NCBI GenBank assembly: GCA_017857855.1
Contig: JAFMCI010000013.1
Location: 1-50,814 of the forward strand
DNA length: 50,814 nucleotides
Source: Bacteroidia bacterium
GTDB taxonomy: Bacteria > Bacteroidota > Bacteroidia > NS11-12g > UBA9320
Direction of reading: 5' to 3'
Shown here one piece after another: positions 1 through 8,405 of the stretch. The notes beneath the pieces are model-generated. The model was not told the origin of the DNA. It ran no database searches and was given only the letters and a program-made list of their open reading frames with translations. Each line of letters opens with the position of its first letter. Position 1 is the first letter of the stretch. Position numbers and translations under genes: made by a program.

Positions 1-2822
1 GTTCTCATGGGTTTAAGTGACGAGAATAATTGATTTTCTGCACCGTAAGATACATATTCAAAATAGCGCTCACTGCCCATAATATTATTAGCTGTCAGAC
101 TCCACTTCCACTGATCATTTTTGCCACTAGCTTTGCTTGCCTTAAAGTTAAGACTATGAAATGGCATTTCATATACATCAGGATTACGAGCAACACCTAC
201 TACAGATAACCTTGGCCCTTGCACATTGTAGGTAAATGTAGCATCCCACTTGCTTTTAAGATTAGTGTAGTTGATGTAGGCATTTACGATATATGGAGAT
301 TGACCTACCATGTCTCTATTTGTTCCTATCACCTCTCCTACTCTTGCTGCTGATATTCTACCTAGTCTTTCTGCAACCGTCATTTCTACACTTGATTTCA
401 CTAGTGTAACATTACTACCGAAAGTAGTTATTGAATTGGTGTCACTCAATTTATCTATTAATAACTTAGCTTCAAGCTCCACACCGTATACATTAGCAGT
501 ACCCACATTTCTAGGCTGAAAATTGTTTGGATTTTGACTGTTATAGGCCACCAATTCTATTGGATCTGTAAATCGTTTATAGAAAGGACTTACTGAAAGT
601 AATTGTCCTCCTTTTAGGAATGACTCATATCGCAAATCAATGTTATCAATAGAAGTTTGAGTAAGGGTATCGTTCCCTAGGAAAGTACGTCCAGATATTC
701 GATCGACAATCTCCGCATTTGATAATTCTTTAAACGATGGTCGTGCCACTGTTCTGGCGTAAGTGAAACGTGCATTAGTTTTCGGTGTTACCTTATAAAT
801 AAAGTTAACTGATGGAAGAATACTTGTTTTATTGAGTAACAAGGAATCTCTTAATCGCACTCCATCTTGATTTTGTCCTGTATAGTGATTTCTAGTTTGC
901 TCCAAACGAGCACCGTAAATCATATTCAGTCTCTCTGAAAATGGATATTCATGCATAATATAAGCCGCAGCTATATTTTGAGTAGCGCTATAGGTATTAG
1001 AGAGCTGACGCTGTCCATTGATATAAGATCCGCTATCTTCAACACCTAAAGGAGCTGGTGTCCAAATATTTTCATCTGCCAAGAGTTCATTAGGGTCTCC
1101 AGTCCAAGAAAATTTACCTTCCGACTGTATTCTAATACGGTAATCTAGAATGCTGTAGTCTCTCGCTTTATATGTTTCAAGTAATCCAAATTTAAGCTTA
1201 GCTACGCGCTTTGGCGCAATCTTCATGGTTTTTTCAAGATCGATTCTGGCATTGTAATTTTGCTCTTGTAAATTTCTAAAAGAACGTGTTACTCCTGCTC
1301 CCACTGCTTCATTTATAGCATATTTAGGATTGATATCATCCGTTAGCTCAAAAGCGGTTAAACGCATATCAGGTTCGTCAATAGAGCTAAAAGTAGGTGA
1401 AAGCTTCCAATCAAGTTGCCATTTTCCACTATCTAAAACGTGTTTACCACTCAGCATAAAATTAGTAACACTTCGTTGGGTATATTCCAAGTTACTTCTG
1501 AATTGCACATTGGGATTTTCTCTATAATCCTCTTGTCTTAAAAAGGCCGATCTAGATTCAGCGTTTTGAGTTCTGAACCCGCTGAGCGAGTATTTACTAT
1601 TCCCTTTTTTATATGCACCTCCGGCTAAAATACTCCAAGCCGCAGTGCTATTGCCCATGTTTCCTTTAAGGTCTTTGTCTCGCAATAATTCATTTTGTAC
1701 AATTTCTTGGGGTTTAATATAAGAGCTAAAAATAGCTTCCTCATAGTATTCTGTTTGCAAGCTGTAATTCAGGGCTAGGTTATATCCGAGAGTGTTCCCA
1801 TTTTTTTTATTGAATTGATCTCCTTGACTAAAAGAGAGGGAAGTATTGGGTGCATTTAATTTTCGCTCGGTAGCTAAATTATTGCTAAATTTTTTTGTTA
1901 TGGTTGTCAGTTCAGGATTATTTGCACTGGGATCATATTGATTTTTGGTTAAGTCAATAGAACGGCTTATAGGCAACGCACGGTCTCCATTATCAAAAGC
2001 CAAAAAATCTGTTGAACTACCTTTATAGGTTATATAATCTTTATTTAAGTGCATGGTAGGATTATATCCTAAGCTGGCAGAGAATGATCTTGATTTTTTA
2101 CTAGGGAATGCTTTTGTAGAAATATCTACCAAACCTCCTGCAAAATCTCCAGGTAAATCTGGAGTAAATGTCTTGTAAACCATAATGTTATCTAACACAT
2201 TGGTTGGAAAAATATCCATTTGTACGGCATTTTTATCCGGATCTAAACCTGGAATAACCATACCATTAAGAATTGTTTTAGTGTATCTATCACCTAGGCC
2301 TCGGACAAAAACATGCTTTCCTCCTTGCACACTAATACCCGTTACACGAGCTACAGCTTGTCCTGCATCGCTATCGCCAGCACGTTTTGACGCCTCTGCC
2401 GAAACACCGTCAACTGCATTTATTGAATTTTTCTTCTCTGCTAGAATAGCTGCATCTGTATTCGTTTTACGTACCCCAGACACCACAATTGGTCCTTTGG
2501 TAAGCACACTCTCTACCTCCCCTACTATACGTACGTCTCTTACGGTTACTTTATCCGCAAGAATCACTACATCATACTCTTTGTATTCTGGCAAACCAAT
2601 GTATTTAAAAGTTAGCGTATACGTTCCTGGAGGTAAAGAAAATACATAAGTACCTTCAAAATCTGAGATCGTACCACCGTTTACGCCTATCGCTTTAACA
2701 ATAGCGCCTACACAAATTTCATTGGTCGCATCATCATAGATTTTACCTCTAAGTGTGCCATTTTGCGCAAACGTAAAATTTGCAATTAGAATAAATAAAA
2801 GGGTATTAAGTGTTTGTTTCAT
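1..2822 (-). CDS. TonB-dependent outer-membrane receptor, C-terminus cut off by window
   Basis: The minus-strand frame is open from an ATG at 2822 to the window edge (940 codons) with no internal stop in the parts I translated. It begins with a signal peptide ending in FTFAQ. A carboxypeptidase-regulatory-like beta-sandwich follows (about residues 22-110, with GTISDFEGTYVFSLPPGTYT). Next comes a plug domain with RGLGDRYTKTILNG and DIFPTNVLDNI, then a long beta-barrel. The visible end (WKWSLTANNIMGSERYFEY) is typical of the last barrel strands, so probably only about ten residues are missing. Such receptors import a ligand across the outer membrane using TonB energy. The lipoprotein gene at 2904-4217 lies just upstream on the same strand and is the likely partner. 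The ligand cannot be read from the sequence. Confidence 0.93.
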   Translation of the reverse strand, partial: MKQTLNTLLFILIANFTFAQNGTLRGKIYDDATNEICVGAIVKAIGVNGGTISDFEGTYVFSLPPGTYTLTFKYIGLPEYKEYDVVILADKVTVRDVRIVGEVESVLTKGPIVVSGVRKTNTDAAILAEKKNSINAVDGVSAEASKRAGDSDAGQAVARVTGISVQGGKHVFVRGLGDRYTKTILNGMVIPGLDPDKNAVQMDIFPTNVLDNIMVYKTFTPDLPGDFAGGLVDISTKAFPSKKSRSFSASLGYNPTMHLNKDYITYKGSSTDFLAFDNGDRALPISRSIDLTKNQYDPSANNPELTTITKKFSNNLATERKLNAPNTSLSFSQGDQFNKKNGNTLGYNLALNYSLQTEYYEEAIFSSYIKPQEIVQNELLRDKDLKGNMGNSTAAWSILAGGAYKKGNSKYSLSGFRTQNAESRSAFLRQEDYRENPNVQFRSNLEYTQRSVTNFMLSGKHVLDSGKWQLDWKLSPTFSSIDEPDMRLTAFELTDDINPKYAINEAVGAGVTRSFRNLQEQNYNARIDLEKTMKIAPKRVAKLKFGLLETYKARDYSILDYRIRIQSEGKFSWTGDPNELLADENIWTPAPLGVEDSGSYINGQRQLSNTYSATQNIAAAYIMHEYPFSERLNMIYGARLEQTRNHYTGQNQDGVRLRDSLLLNKTSILPSVNFIYKVTPKTNARFTYARTVARPSFKELSNAEIVDRISGRTFLGNDTLTQTSIDNIDLRYESFLKGGQLLSVSPFYKRFTDPIELVAYNSQNPNNFQPRNVGTANVYGVELEAKLLIDKLSDTNSITTFGSNVTLVKSSVEMTVAERLGRISAARVGEVIGTNRDMVGQSPYIVNAYINYTNLKSKWDATFTYNVQGPRLSVVGVARNPDVYEMPFHSLNFKASKASGKNDQWKWSLTANNIMGSERYFEYVSYGAENQLFSSLKPMR

Positions 2823-2842
2823 TTTATTTTTTTAAGCATAAA

Positions 2843-2869
2843 ATGCCTACTGCTTTGTGCAGTAGGCAT
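2843..2869 (-). repeat. Intercistronic hairpin between lipoprotein and TonB receptor genes
   Basis: A perfect 11-bp inverted repeat (ATGCCTACTGC / GCAGTAGGCAT) with a 5-base loop lies 34 bases after the lipoprotein stop and 20 bases before the receptor ATG. In the direction of transcription it is followed only by a short TTTTAT, so it could be a leaky terminator or an mRNA-stabilising stem that sets the ratio of the two proteins. Confidence 0.7.
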
Positions 2870-2903
2870 CATAATAGTATATAAATTAAAGTGTTTCGTT
2901 CGG

Positions 2904-4217
2904 TTATAATTTATTGTTAACTGATGTCCAAGACCATCCAGTAAACTCAGACTTATTCGCACCTTTAGAAGAAGCTGTGTTAAGAGCATTCCCAGAAGTA
3001 GCCATTAAAGCATCTAGAGCTGTTTCTGCTGCAGAATCAAAACATCCACAAGAAACACAAGAAGCTGTGTAACCAGAAGCCATAGCAGTTAAGCTAGAAG
3101 CACCTAAATCATTATTTTTAACGATTAATTTTGGCGTAGCAGCAATGAAGTATGCGTAAGCATCAGATTTAGAAGTACAATTAGTAGTATCTCCAAAACT
3201 TGCTCTGAATTTGATGTATTTACCTGAGTAACCTGCAAAAGAACAGTTTTCGATAGTACCTTGTGCTTTAGATTTTAAATCTGCAGCAGAACCTTTACCA
3301 TCTGTTGAGATAATAGTACCATTTTTCAAGGTAAATAAACCTGAAGTATTAGTAGTTCCCTCTGGACCGTCTATTTCTAATCCTTCATCAGTGTCACCAC
3401 CATGCATTACTATAAAATTATTTACAGTACCACTATAGTTGAAATCGATATCTATTCCGTCGTCACCATGGTTATATACTAATGCGTTTTGTACATTAAC
3501 AGATCCTCCAAAAAACTCAATACCGTCATCTAAAGTAGCAACTATTTCTACGTGATTTATAACAGTACCAGAACCTACACCACCAAGTGTAAGACCATTA
3601 ATCTCGTTACCTTCTCCAATAAGAGCACCACCATGACGTATAGATACGTAAGTTAACACACCTGAGTTATCAGCATCGTTGTCTCCACCGAAAGCACCAT
3701 AAGTAGCTGTAGCTGGGATACCTTCTATTTGTGCAGAGATATCACCATTTTCAGCAGAAATTTTAGCTTGACCTAAGATGATAAGACCTCCCCATTTTTC
3801 TCTGTCGTTTCCAGTAAGATTTGTACCTGTTTTTTGACCAAGAGCGATGTTATCTAACTCTGAAGTGAAGATGATAGGCATATCAGCTGTACCTTCTGCC
3901 ATTAGCTTGCCACCTTTTGCGATAATAAGTGCAGATGCATTTGCTTCTGTTCCAGTTCTACCTTTAACGATTGCACCTTTTTCTATAGTAAGCGTAGCAC
4001 CACTTTCTACCCAAACTCTTCCTTTAATAAAATGAATTGTATTTGCAGCCCATGTAGTGTTGGTAGTGATAGCTCCAGAATGCTCTAAGTCAGCAACTGG
4101 TGGCGTAACGTAACAATCGCTTGATGGATCAGACTCGTCACAATCTTTGCAACCTACAAAAGATACAGCAGCAACTGCTAGCATCATTAGAAATAAGATT
4201 TTTGAAATGTTTTTCAT
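2904..4217 (-). CDS. Surface lipoprotein with beta-helix-like repeats, partner of the TonB receptor
   Basis: 437 residues. The N-terminus MKNISKILFL followed by AAVSFVGC is a lipoprotein signal peptide with the lipid-bearing Cys at residue 23. The residues after it (KDCDE) are lysine- and acid-rich, resembling the surface-export signal of Bacteroidota lipoproteins. The rest is rich in G, N, D and V with recurring short strands and turns (SGATLTIEKGAIVKG, WGGLIILGQAKI, DDGIEFFGGSVNVQ, DDGIDIDFNYSG), which suggests a right-handed parallel beta-helix. A C-terminal CVSCGC cluster is visible. It is the first gene of a two-gene unit with the downstream TonB receptor, separated by a hairpin. Function is inferred as ligand binding at the cell surface; the ligand is unknown. 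A direct repeat at 4296-4311 may regulate it. Confidence 0.8.
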   Translation of the reverse strand: MKNISKILFLMMLAVAAVSFVGCKDCDESDPSSDCYVTPPVADLEHSGAITTNTTWAANTIHFIKGRVWVESGATLTIEKGAIVKGRTGTEANASALIIAKGGKLMAEGTADMPIIFTSELDNIALGQKTGTNLTGNDREKWGGLIILGQAKISAENGDISAQIEGIPATATYGAFGGDNDADNSGVLTYVSIRHGGALIGEGNEINGLTLGGVGSGTVINHVEIVATLDDGIEFFGGSVNVQNALVYNHGDDGIDIDFNYSGTVNNFIVMHGGDTDEGLEIDGPEGTTNTSGLFTLKNGTIISTDGKGSAADLKSKAQGTIENCSFAGYSGKYIKFRASFGDTTNCTSKSDAYAYFIAATPKLIVKNNDLGASSLTAMASGYTASCVSCGCFDSAAETALDALMATSGNALNTASSKGANKSEFTGWSWTSVNNKL

Positions 4218-4295
4218 TTGATTGAATTTTTAAATTTTAATTGTTTTGCTTTGAATTTTGTACTGCAATGGTGCGGGGGTAATGTTATGTGATTG

Positions 4296-4311
4296 TTAAC
4301 TTACATTTAAC
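4296..4311. promoter_or_regulatory. Direct repeat TTAAC-N6-TTAAC upstream of the lipoprotein/TonB pair
   Basis: Two TTAAC copies start 11 bases apart (4296 and 4307), with a degenerate third copy TTATG at 4285 in the same phase. They lie 79-94 bases upstream of the lipoprotein ATG. One helical turn between copies is the layout of response-regulator boxes such as Pho boxes. Assignment to any regulator is inference. Confidence 0.35.
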
Positions 4312-4400
4312 TTTTAAACATGTGGAAAACAGGTGCACTTCTGACCAATCAAAGCTTACTACGAAACAATTCTAACTGCGCTTAAAACAAGTAACATCCT

Positions 4401-5228
4401 TTATCCACGCATCTTTTCAAACAACTTAACACATTCTACGGCTTCTTTCACATCATGCACTCTCAGCAAGTTTGCTCCATTTTGAAGCGCGAAAGAATGC
4501 AAAAACGAGGTGCCATTTAGCGCATTACTCGCATCCGTTCCCAAAAAATTATAAATCATTGATTTTCTAGATAATCCAACCATTAAGGGTATTTCTAAGC
4601 TATTAAAAACCTTCAATTGTTTCAATAATGTATAGTTATGTTCTAATGTTTTGCCAAAACCGAAACCTGGATCAATTATAAGATCATTTATTCCCGCCAT
4701 ACGACATTCTTCATTTTTAGCCAGCAAATAATCAAAAACATCTTGCACTACTTCTAGGTACTGCGGATTATTCTGCATGGTTTTTGACTTTCCTTGCTTG
4801 TGCATCATAATATAAGCAACTCCAAGTGCGGCAACACTAGGAATCATATCCTCATCATCATCGCCTGCACTTATGTCATTTACTATACAAGCTCCAGCTT
4901 GCACCGCTGCAATCGCTACTTTGCTTCTAAAAGTATCAATAGAAATAGGAATATCAACTGTATTTGCTAGCTTTTCTATAATAGGAATAACACGATCTAA
5001 TTCTTCCTGCACACTTACATCTGCCGCTCCCGGTTTTGAGCTATATCCGCCCACATCTATTATTCCGGCACCATCATTTATCATTTTATGAGCTTGTGTA
5101 AGGGCCGTATTCACTGTATCATATTTGCCACCATCCGAAAAGGAATCAGGAGTTACATTTAAAATTCCCATGACCATAGGCCTACGTAAATCTAATTCTG
5201 TGCCTTTTATGTGGATGCTTCTTTTCAT
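4401..5228 (-). CDS. folP: Dihydropteroate synthase
   Basis: 275 residues, the usual family length. It condenses p-aminobenzoate with dihydropterin pyrophosphate to 7,8-dihydropteroate in folate synthesis and is the sulfonamide target. The pterin-binding signature MGILNVTPDSFSDGGKY is near residue 20. GAGIIDVGGYSSKPGA, SIDTFRSKVA, VNDISAG, DPGFGFGKT and the late GLSRKSM motif follow in the standard order of the TIM barrel. The start is the ATG at 5228, with MKRSIHIKGTELDLRRPMVM reading naturally into the first strand. It is transcribed divergently from the DUF1599 gene, 44 bases away. A near-consensus -7 box (TTAATTTG, minus strand, 5258-5265) lies 29 bases upstream. Confidence 0.97.
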   Translation of the reverse strand: MKRSIHIKGTELDLRRPMVMGILNVTPDSFSDGGKYDTVNTALTQAHKMINDGAGIIDVGGYSSKPGAADVSVQEELDRVIPIIEKLANTVDIPISIDTFRSKVAIAAVQAGACIVNDISAGDDDEDMIPSVAALGVAYIMMHKQGKSKTMQNNPQYLEVVQDVFDYLLAKNEECRMAGINDLIIDPGFGFGKTLEHNYTLLKQLKVFNSLEIPLMVGLSRKSMIYNFLGTDASNALNGTSFLHSFALQNGANLLRVHDVKEAVECVKLFEKMRG

Positions 5229-5246
5229 TAGTATGGTTTGGAAAAT

Positions 5247-5254
5247 TATCTTCG
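5247..5254 (+). promoter_or_regulatory. Candidate -7 box for the DUF1599 operon
   Basis: TATCTTCG matches the Bacteroidota -7 box TAnnTTTG at 5 of its 6 fixed positions and ends 18 bases before the TTG start at 5273. No clear -33 TTTG was seen, so support is moderate. Confidence 0.35.
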
Positions 5255-5272
5255 CAGCAAATTAAATTCATT

Positions 5273-5824
5273 TTGAGTACAGATACACCTATACTGTTTG
5301 ACTATTCCATTGCAAAATGCAGAGAAATTTTTAGTAAAAAAACCTATGACTACGGCACCGCTTGGCGTATTCTTAGGCCCATATCCATTACAGATCAAAT
5401 CTTTATTAAGGCTCAACGTATTAGAAGCATAGAAGATAAGAAGGAAAATAAAGTGGGTGAAAGTATAGAAAGTGAATTTATAGGTATCGTTAACTACTGC
5501 ATCATAGCACTGATTCAATTAGAATTAAAAGATGGTGATGACATGGAAATGGATCCAAATGCAGTTTTAAAACTTTACGATTTAAAAGCCAATATGTGCA
5601 AAGAACTAATGGCTACTAAAAACCACGATTACGGGGAGGCTTGGAGAGACATGCGCGTTAGTACATACACAGACCTTATCTTAATGAAAATTTTACGCAC
5701 CAAGCAAATAGAGGACAAAGGAGGTAAAACGCTAATATCTGAGGGCATCGATGCCAACTTTAGCGATATGTTAAACTATGCTGTTTTCGCCTTAATCAGA
5801 ATTAATAATTTTTACAATTCATGA
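5273..5824 (+). CDS. Tandem DUF1599 protein
   Basis: 183 residues starting at TTG 5273; no in-frame ATG fits, and the N-terminus leads directly into the first domain. The protein is an internal duplication. Residues about 16-85 contain CREIFSKKTYDYGTAWRILR and end with VNYCIIALIQLE. Residues about 107-180 contain CKELMATKNHDYGEAWRDMR and end with LNYAVFALIRIN. Each copy keeps the C-x(10)-DYG-x-AWR core and an IEDK element. DUF1599 is an all-alpha domain; I recall it being linked to nucleotide modification, but its reaction is not established. The stop overlaps the next ATG (ATGA at 5821), so it is translationally coupled to the DoxX-like gene. It is cytoplasmic, with no signal peptide. Confidence 0.85.
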   Translation: MSTDTPILFDYSIAKCREIFSKKTYDYGTAWRILRPISITDQIFIKAQRIRSIEDKKENKVGESIESEFIGIVNYCIIALIQLELKDGDDMEMDPNAVLKLYDLKANMCKELMATKNHDYGEAWRDMRVSTYTDLILMKILRTKQIEDKGGKTLISEGIDANFSDMLNYAVFALIRINNFYNS

Positions 5825-7347
5825 AATATTTAGTTAACGTATTACGTGTTCTTGTAGGGCTCCTCTTTATTTTCTCAGGTCTAATTAAGGCAAATGACCC
5901 TACCGGATTCAGTATTAAGTTAGACGAATACTTTTCTGTTTTTTCTGCTGATTTAGAAGCAACGCAAGACAGCGTAACTATTTCTATAACTACTCCTGAT
6001 GGAATTAATTCAATCAAAAAAGCAATCCAATCCAGTAACCCAATAGCAGAATTAAGTGCCGAAAACACTCCCTGGAAAGCAGTTTCGTTGGGTGAAAATT
6101 TAAACGATAGTGTTTACTTTAGTGACGCTTTTATTTATTGGGGAAGTCAAGAATTATACACTTCATCTCTTAATGCAGAAGACAGTAATACGACGCTATT
6201 AAAAATCACCGTGAATTATGCGGTAAACGATCACGCTATAGGGGAACAACATTTTATCTTTAACGCTTTTGAAAGTAAAGCACAGAAAACAACAATTGAT
6301 CTATCTGACCACCTTATTAGCAATTCATGGCTGGTAAATTTATTGCAAAGTCTTAGACCTTACGCTGTAAGTATAGGTATATTACTATGTGTTTTTGAAA
6401 TAATACTTGGATTGTCTCTACTTATTGGTTGGGCTCCAAAACTCACCATCACAATGTTGGTCCTATTGATGACTTTTTTTACCTTTCTTACGTGGTACAG
6501 CGCTATCTACAATAAAGTTACCGATTGCGGTTGTTTTGGAGACGCAATCAAACTTACACCTTGGCAAAGTTTTAATAAAGACATCATTTTATCGATAGCC
6601 ATAATTATTATTTTATTGGGTTTAAAACATGTAAAAGCCATCTTCAGTAAGCCATTTGCCGCAAGACTACTTACCGTGTTTACCTTATTGTCTTTTGGTT
6701 TTGCAGCATATTGTTATCATTATCTTCCAGTCAAAAATTTCTTAAAATTCAAAGTGGGTAATGACATTGAAAAAATGGTAACCATACCTGAGGGAGCCCC
6801 TACTGACATCTACACTAATGTTTTCTCGTATTCTAAAGATGGCAAAACAAAAGAATTCACTATTGAAGAAATAGGAAATAGGGATTTAAAAGCCGAGGGT
6901 TATGTTTTTGTAGATCGAATAGATAAATTGATTAGCAAAGGATACGAACCGGAAATTTATGATTTCAAAATGATGGACGAAGGACGAACCAATGATTACA
7001 TCGACGTATTTTTTGCAGATTCTGGTTTCAAATTACTTTTAGTCTTAAGTGAGGTTGAATCCGCCAATACTAAAAATATGGAAGAGCTTCGAGAAATTTT
7101 GCGGGCCTGTAAAAAAAATAAGGTTAAGGTCTATCCTCTTACAGCAAGTAGCCAAGAAGATGTAGATATATTCAGACATGAACACCAATTAGACATGCCT
7201 TTTTACTATGGCGATAAAACCAACCTTAAATCTATCATACGTTCTAACCCAGGCTTATTATTATTCAAGGATAACATCGTGCACAACATTTGGCCGTCAA
7301 CACGACTACCCAATGTAAAGCGATTCATAAAACAATTAAACAAATGA
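5821..7347 (+). CDS. DoxX/MauE-like membrane protein with thioredoxin-like tail (BT_3928 type)
   Basis: 508 residues. The N-terminus MKYLVNVLRVLVGLLFIFSG is the first DoxX membrane segment, followed by the family motif IKANDPTGFSIKLDEYF. Then comes a soluble segment (about residues 40-170), probably extracytoplasmic, before the remaining membrane helices resume at LRPYAVSIGILLCVFEIILG. The loop VTDCGCFGD (about residue 238) is the MauE/DoxX cysteine signature. After the last helix a long soluble C-terminal region contains a thioredoxin-fold-like half ending in LLLFKDNIVHNIWPSTRLPN, without an obvious CxxC. A redox or respiratory role is plausible from the family but not shown. ATGA overlaps join it to both neighbours. 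The long inserted segment appears unusual for the family. Confidence 0.85.
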   Translation: MKYLVNVLRVLVGLLFIFSGLIKANDPTGFSIKLDEYFSVFSADLEATQDSVTISITTPDGINSIKKAIQSSNPIAELSAENTPWKAVSLGENLNDSVYFSDAFIYWGSQELYTSSLNAEDSNTTLLKITVNYAVNDHAIGEQHFIFNAFESKAQKTTIDLSDHLISNSWLVNLLQSLRPYAVSIGILLCVFEIILGLSLLIGWAPKLTITMLVLLMTFFTFLTWYSAIYNKVTDCGCFGDAIKLTPWQSFNKDIILSIAIIIILLGLKHVKAIFSKPFAARLLTVFTLLSFGFAAYCYHYLPVKNFLKFKVGNDIEKMVTIPEGAPTDIYTNVFSYSKDGKTKEFTIEEIGNRDLKAEGYVFVDRIDKLISKGYEPEIYDFKMMDEGRTNDYIDVFFADSGFKLLLVLSEVESANTKNMEELREILRACKKNKVKVYPLTASSQEDVDIFRHEHQLDMPFYYGDKTNLKSIIRSNPGLLLFKDNIVHNIWPSTRLPNVKRFIKQLNK

Positions 7348-8405
7348 TAACTTTTCTGATAAAAAGGATAATCAATGGTATTTTTATACTCTTTAGTGTA
7401 GTTACCGTAGTATTCTTTTTATTCAGCTTCTCCTTCCCTAGTCCTGAAAAAATGGCTGTAGGGCAACGCACTGATGTTGAAACCCAAGAAGCAATAAAAC
7501 GAGAATTTGGCTTAGACAAACCTCTTTTCACACAGTATCTACTTTTTTTAAACGACCTCTCTCCAATATCTTATCATGGTGATATTACTTCATCTGAACT
7601 ACGCAAAAAGTACGGCTCTCTTCTTGCAATCAGCTTTGGCTCCAAATTTATTGCTATTAAAAAACCTTTTCTAAGACGAAGTTTTCAAAATCGCGAAAAG
7701 ACATCAACATTAATCGCAAATTCTTTTAAAGGAACATTTGTCCTGGCACTAGTTGCCATCATTTTTGCAGCATTTATAGGTATTAGTTTGGGTATTTTTT
7801 CGGGCATAAAAGCCAATTCGTGGCTTGATCAAAGCATTGTATTTATCAGTACACTAGGCATCTCCGTGCCTTCATTTTTTTCCGCAATCATTCTAGCATG
7901 GTTCTTCGGATACGTGTTGCACGATATTACCGGACTTAACATGTCTGGCAGTTGGATAGATATAGATCCATTCAATGGAGAATTTTACCAATGGAAAAAT
8001 CTAATTCTTCCTGCAATAGCTCTAGGCGTTAGACCTCTATCTATTTTTACCTTGCTCACACGCAGTTCTATGTTAGAAACGTTAAATAAAGATTTTATCA
8101 AAACAGCTAAGTCTAAGGGATTAAGCTCACGGGAAATCCTCACCAAACATGCGTTGCCTAATGCATTAAATCCGGTTATTACAGCTATTTCTGGTTGGTT
8201 CGCATCTTTACTGGCAGGCGCTTTTTTTGTGGAATATATATTTAACTGGCGCGGTTTAGGAAAACTCACTATAGACGCTTTAGAGATGAACGATCTACCT
8301 GTCGTTATGGGAAGTATTTTATTTATAGCCATGCTATTTGTGATCATCAACATAATAGTAGATATAATCTATGTGAAATTAGACCCACGAATCCAGCTGG
8401 CCTAA
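7344..8405 (+). CDS. Peptide/nickel-type ABC transporter permease
   Basis: 353 residues from the ATG at 7344, which overlaps the previous stop as ATGA. An in-frame start at 7290 would lie well inside the upstream gene and is rejected. The family is DppB/OppB-like. There is an N-terminal membrane helix (MITFLIKRIINGIFILFSVV), the FGLDKPLFTQY element, five further helices, and the cytoplasmic EAA loop KTAKSKGLSSREILTKHALP that docks with the ATPase. An extended, charged periplasmic loop (about residues 70-125) separates the first two helices. No second permease or binding protein is adjacent. The fused double ATPase at 34744-36387 could be its partner, although it is 26 kb away. Confidence 0.92.
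   Translation: MITFLIKRIINGIFILFSVVTVVFFLFSFSFPSPEKMAVGQRTDVETQEAIKREFGLDKPLFTQYLLFLNDLSPISYHGDITSSELRKKYGSLLAISFGSKFIAIKKPFLRRSFQNREKTSTLIANSFKGTFVLALVAIIFAAFIGISLGIFSGIKANSWLDQSIVFISTLGISVPSFFSAIILAWFFGYVLHDITGLNMSGSWIDIDPFNGEFYQWKNLILPAIALGVRPLSIFTLLTRSSMLETLNKDFIKTAKSKGLSSREILTKHALPNALNPVITAISGWFASLLAGAFFVEYIFNWRGLGKLTIDALEMNDLPVVMGSILFIAMLFVIINIIVDIIYVKLDPRIQLA

Noticed and set aside
2185-2649. A 154-codon plus-strand open frame opposite the TonB receptor
   Set aside because: It is antisense to the plug domain of a clear receptor gene, and its translation has low-complexity S/T/P bias without any motif.
4321-4409. Two DnaA-box-like 9-mers (TGTGGAAAA at 4321 and TTATCCACG at 4401) as a replication origin
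   Set aside because: Both have one mismatch, one is made of the last codons of folP, and no cluster or dnaA/dnaN gene is nearby.
7290-7343. Upstream start for the ABC permease at 7290
   Set aside because: It lies inside the DoxX-like gene in another frame; the ATG at 7344 gives the usual ATGA overlap and the natural first helix.
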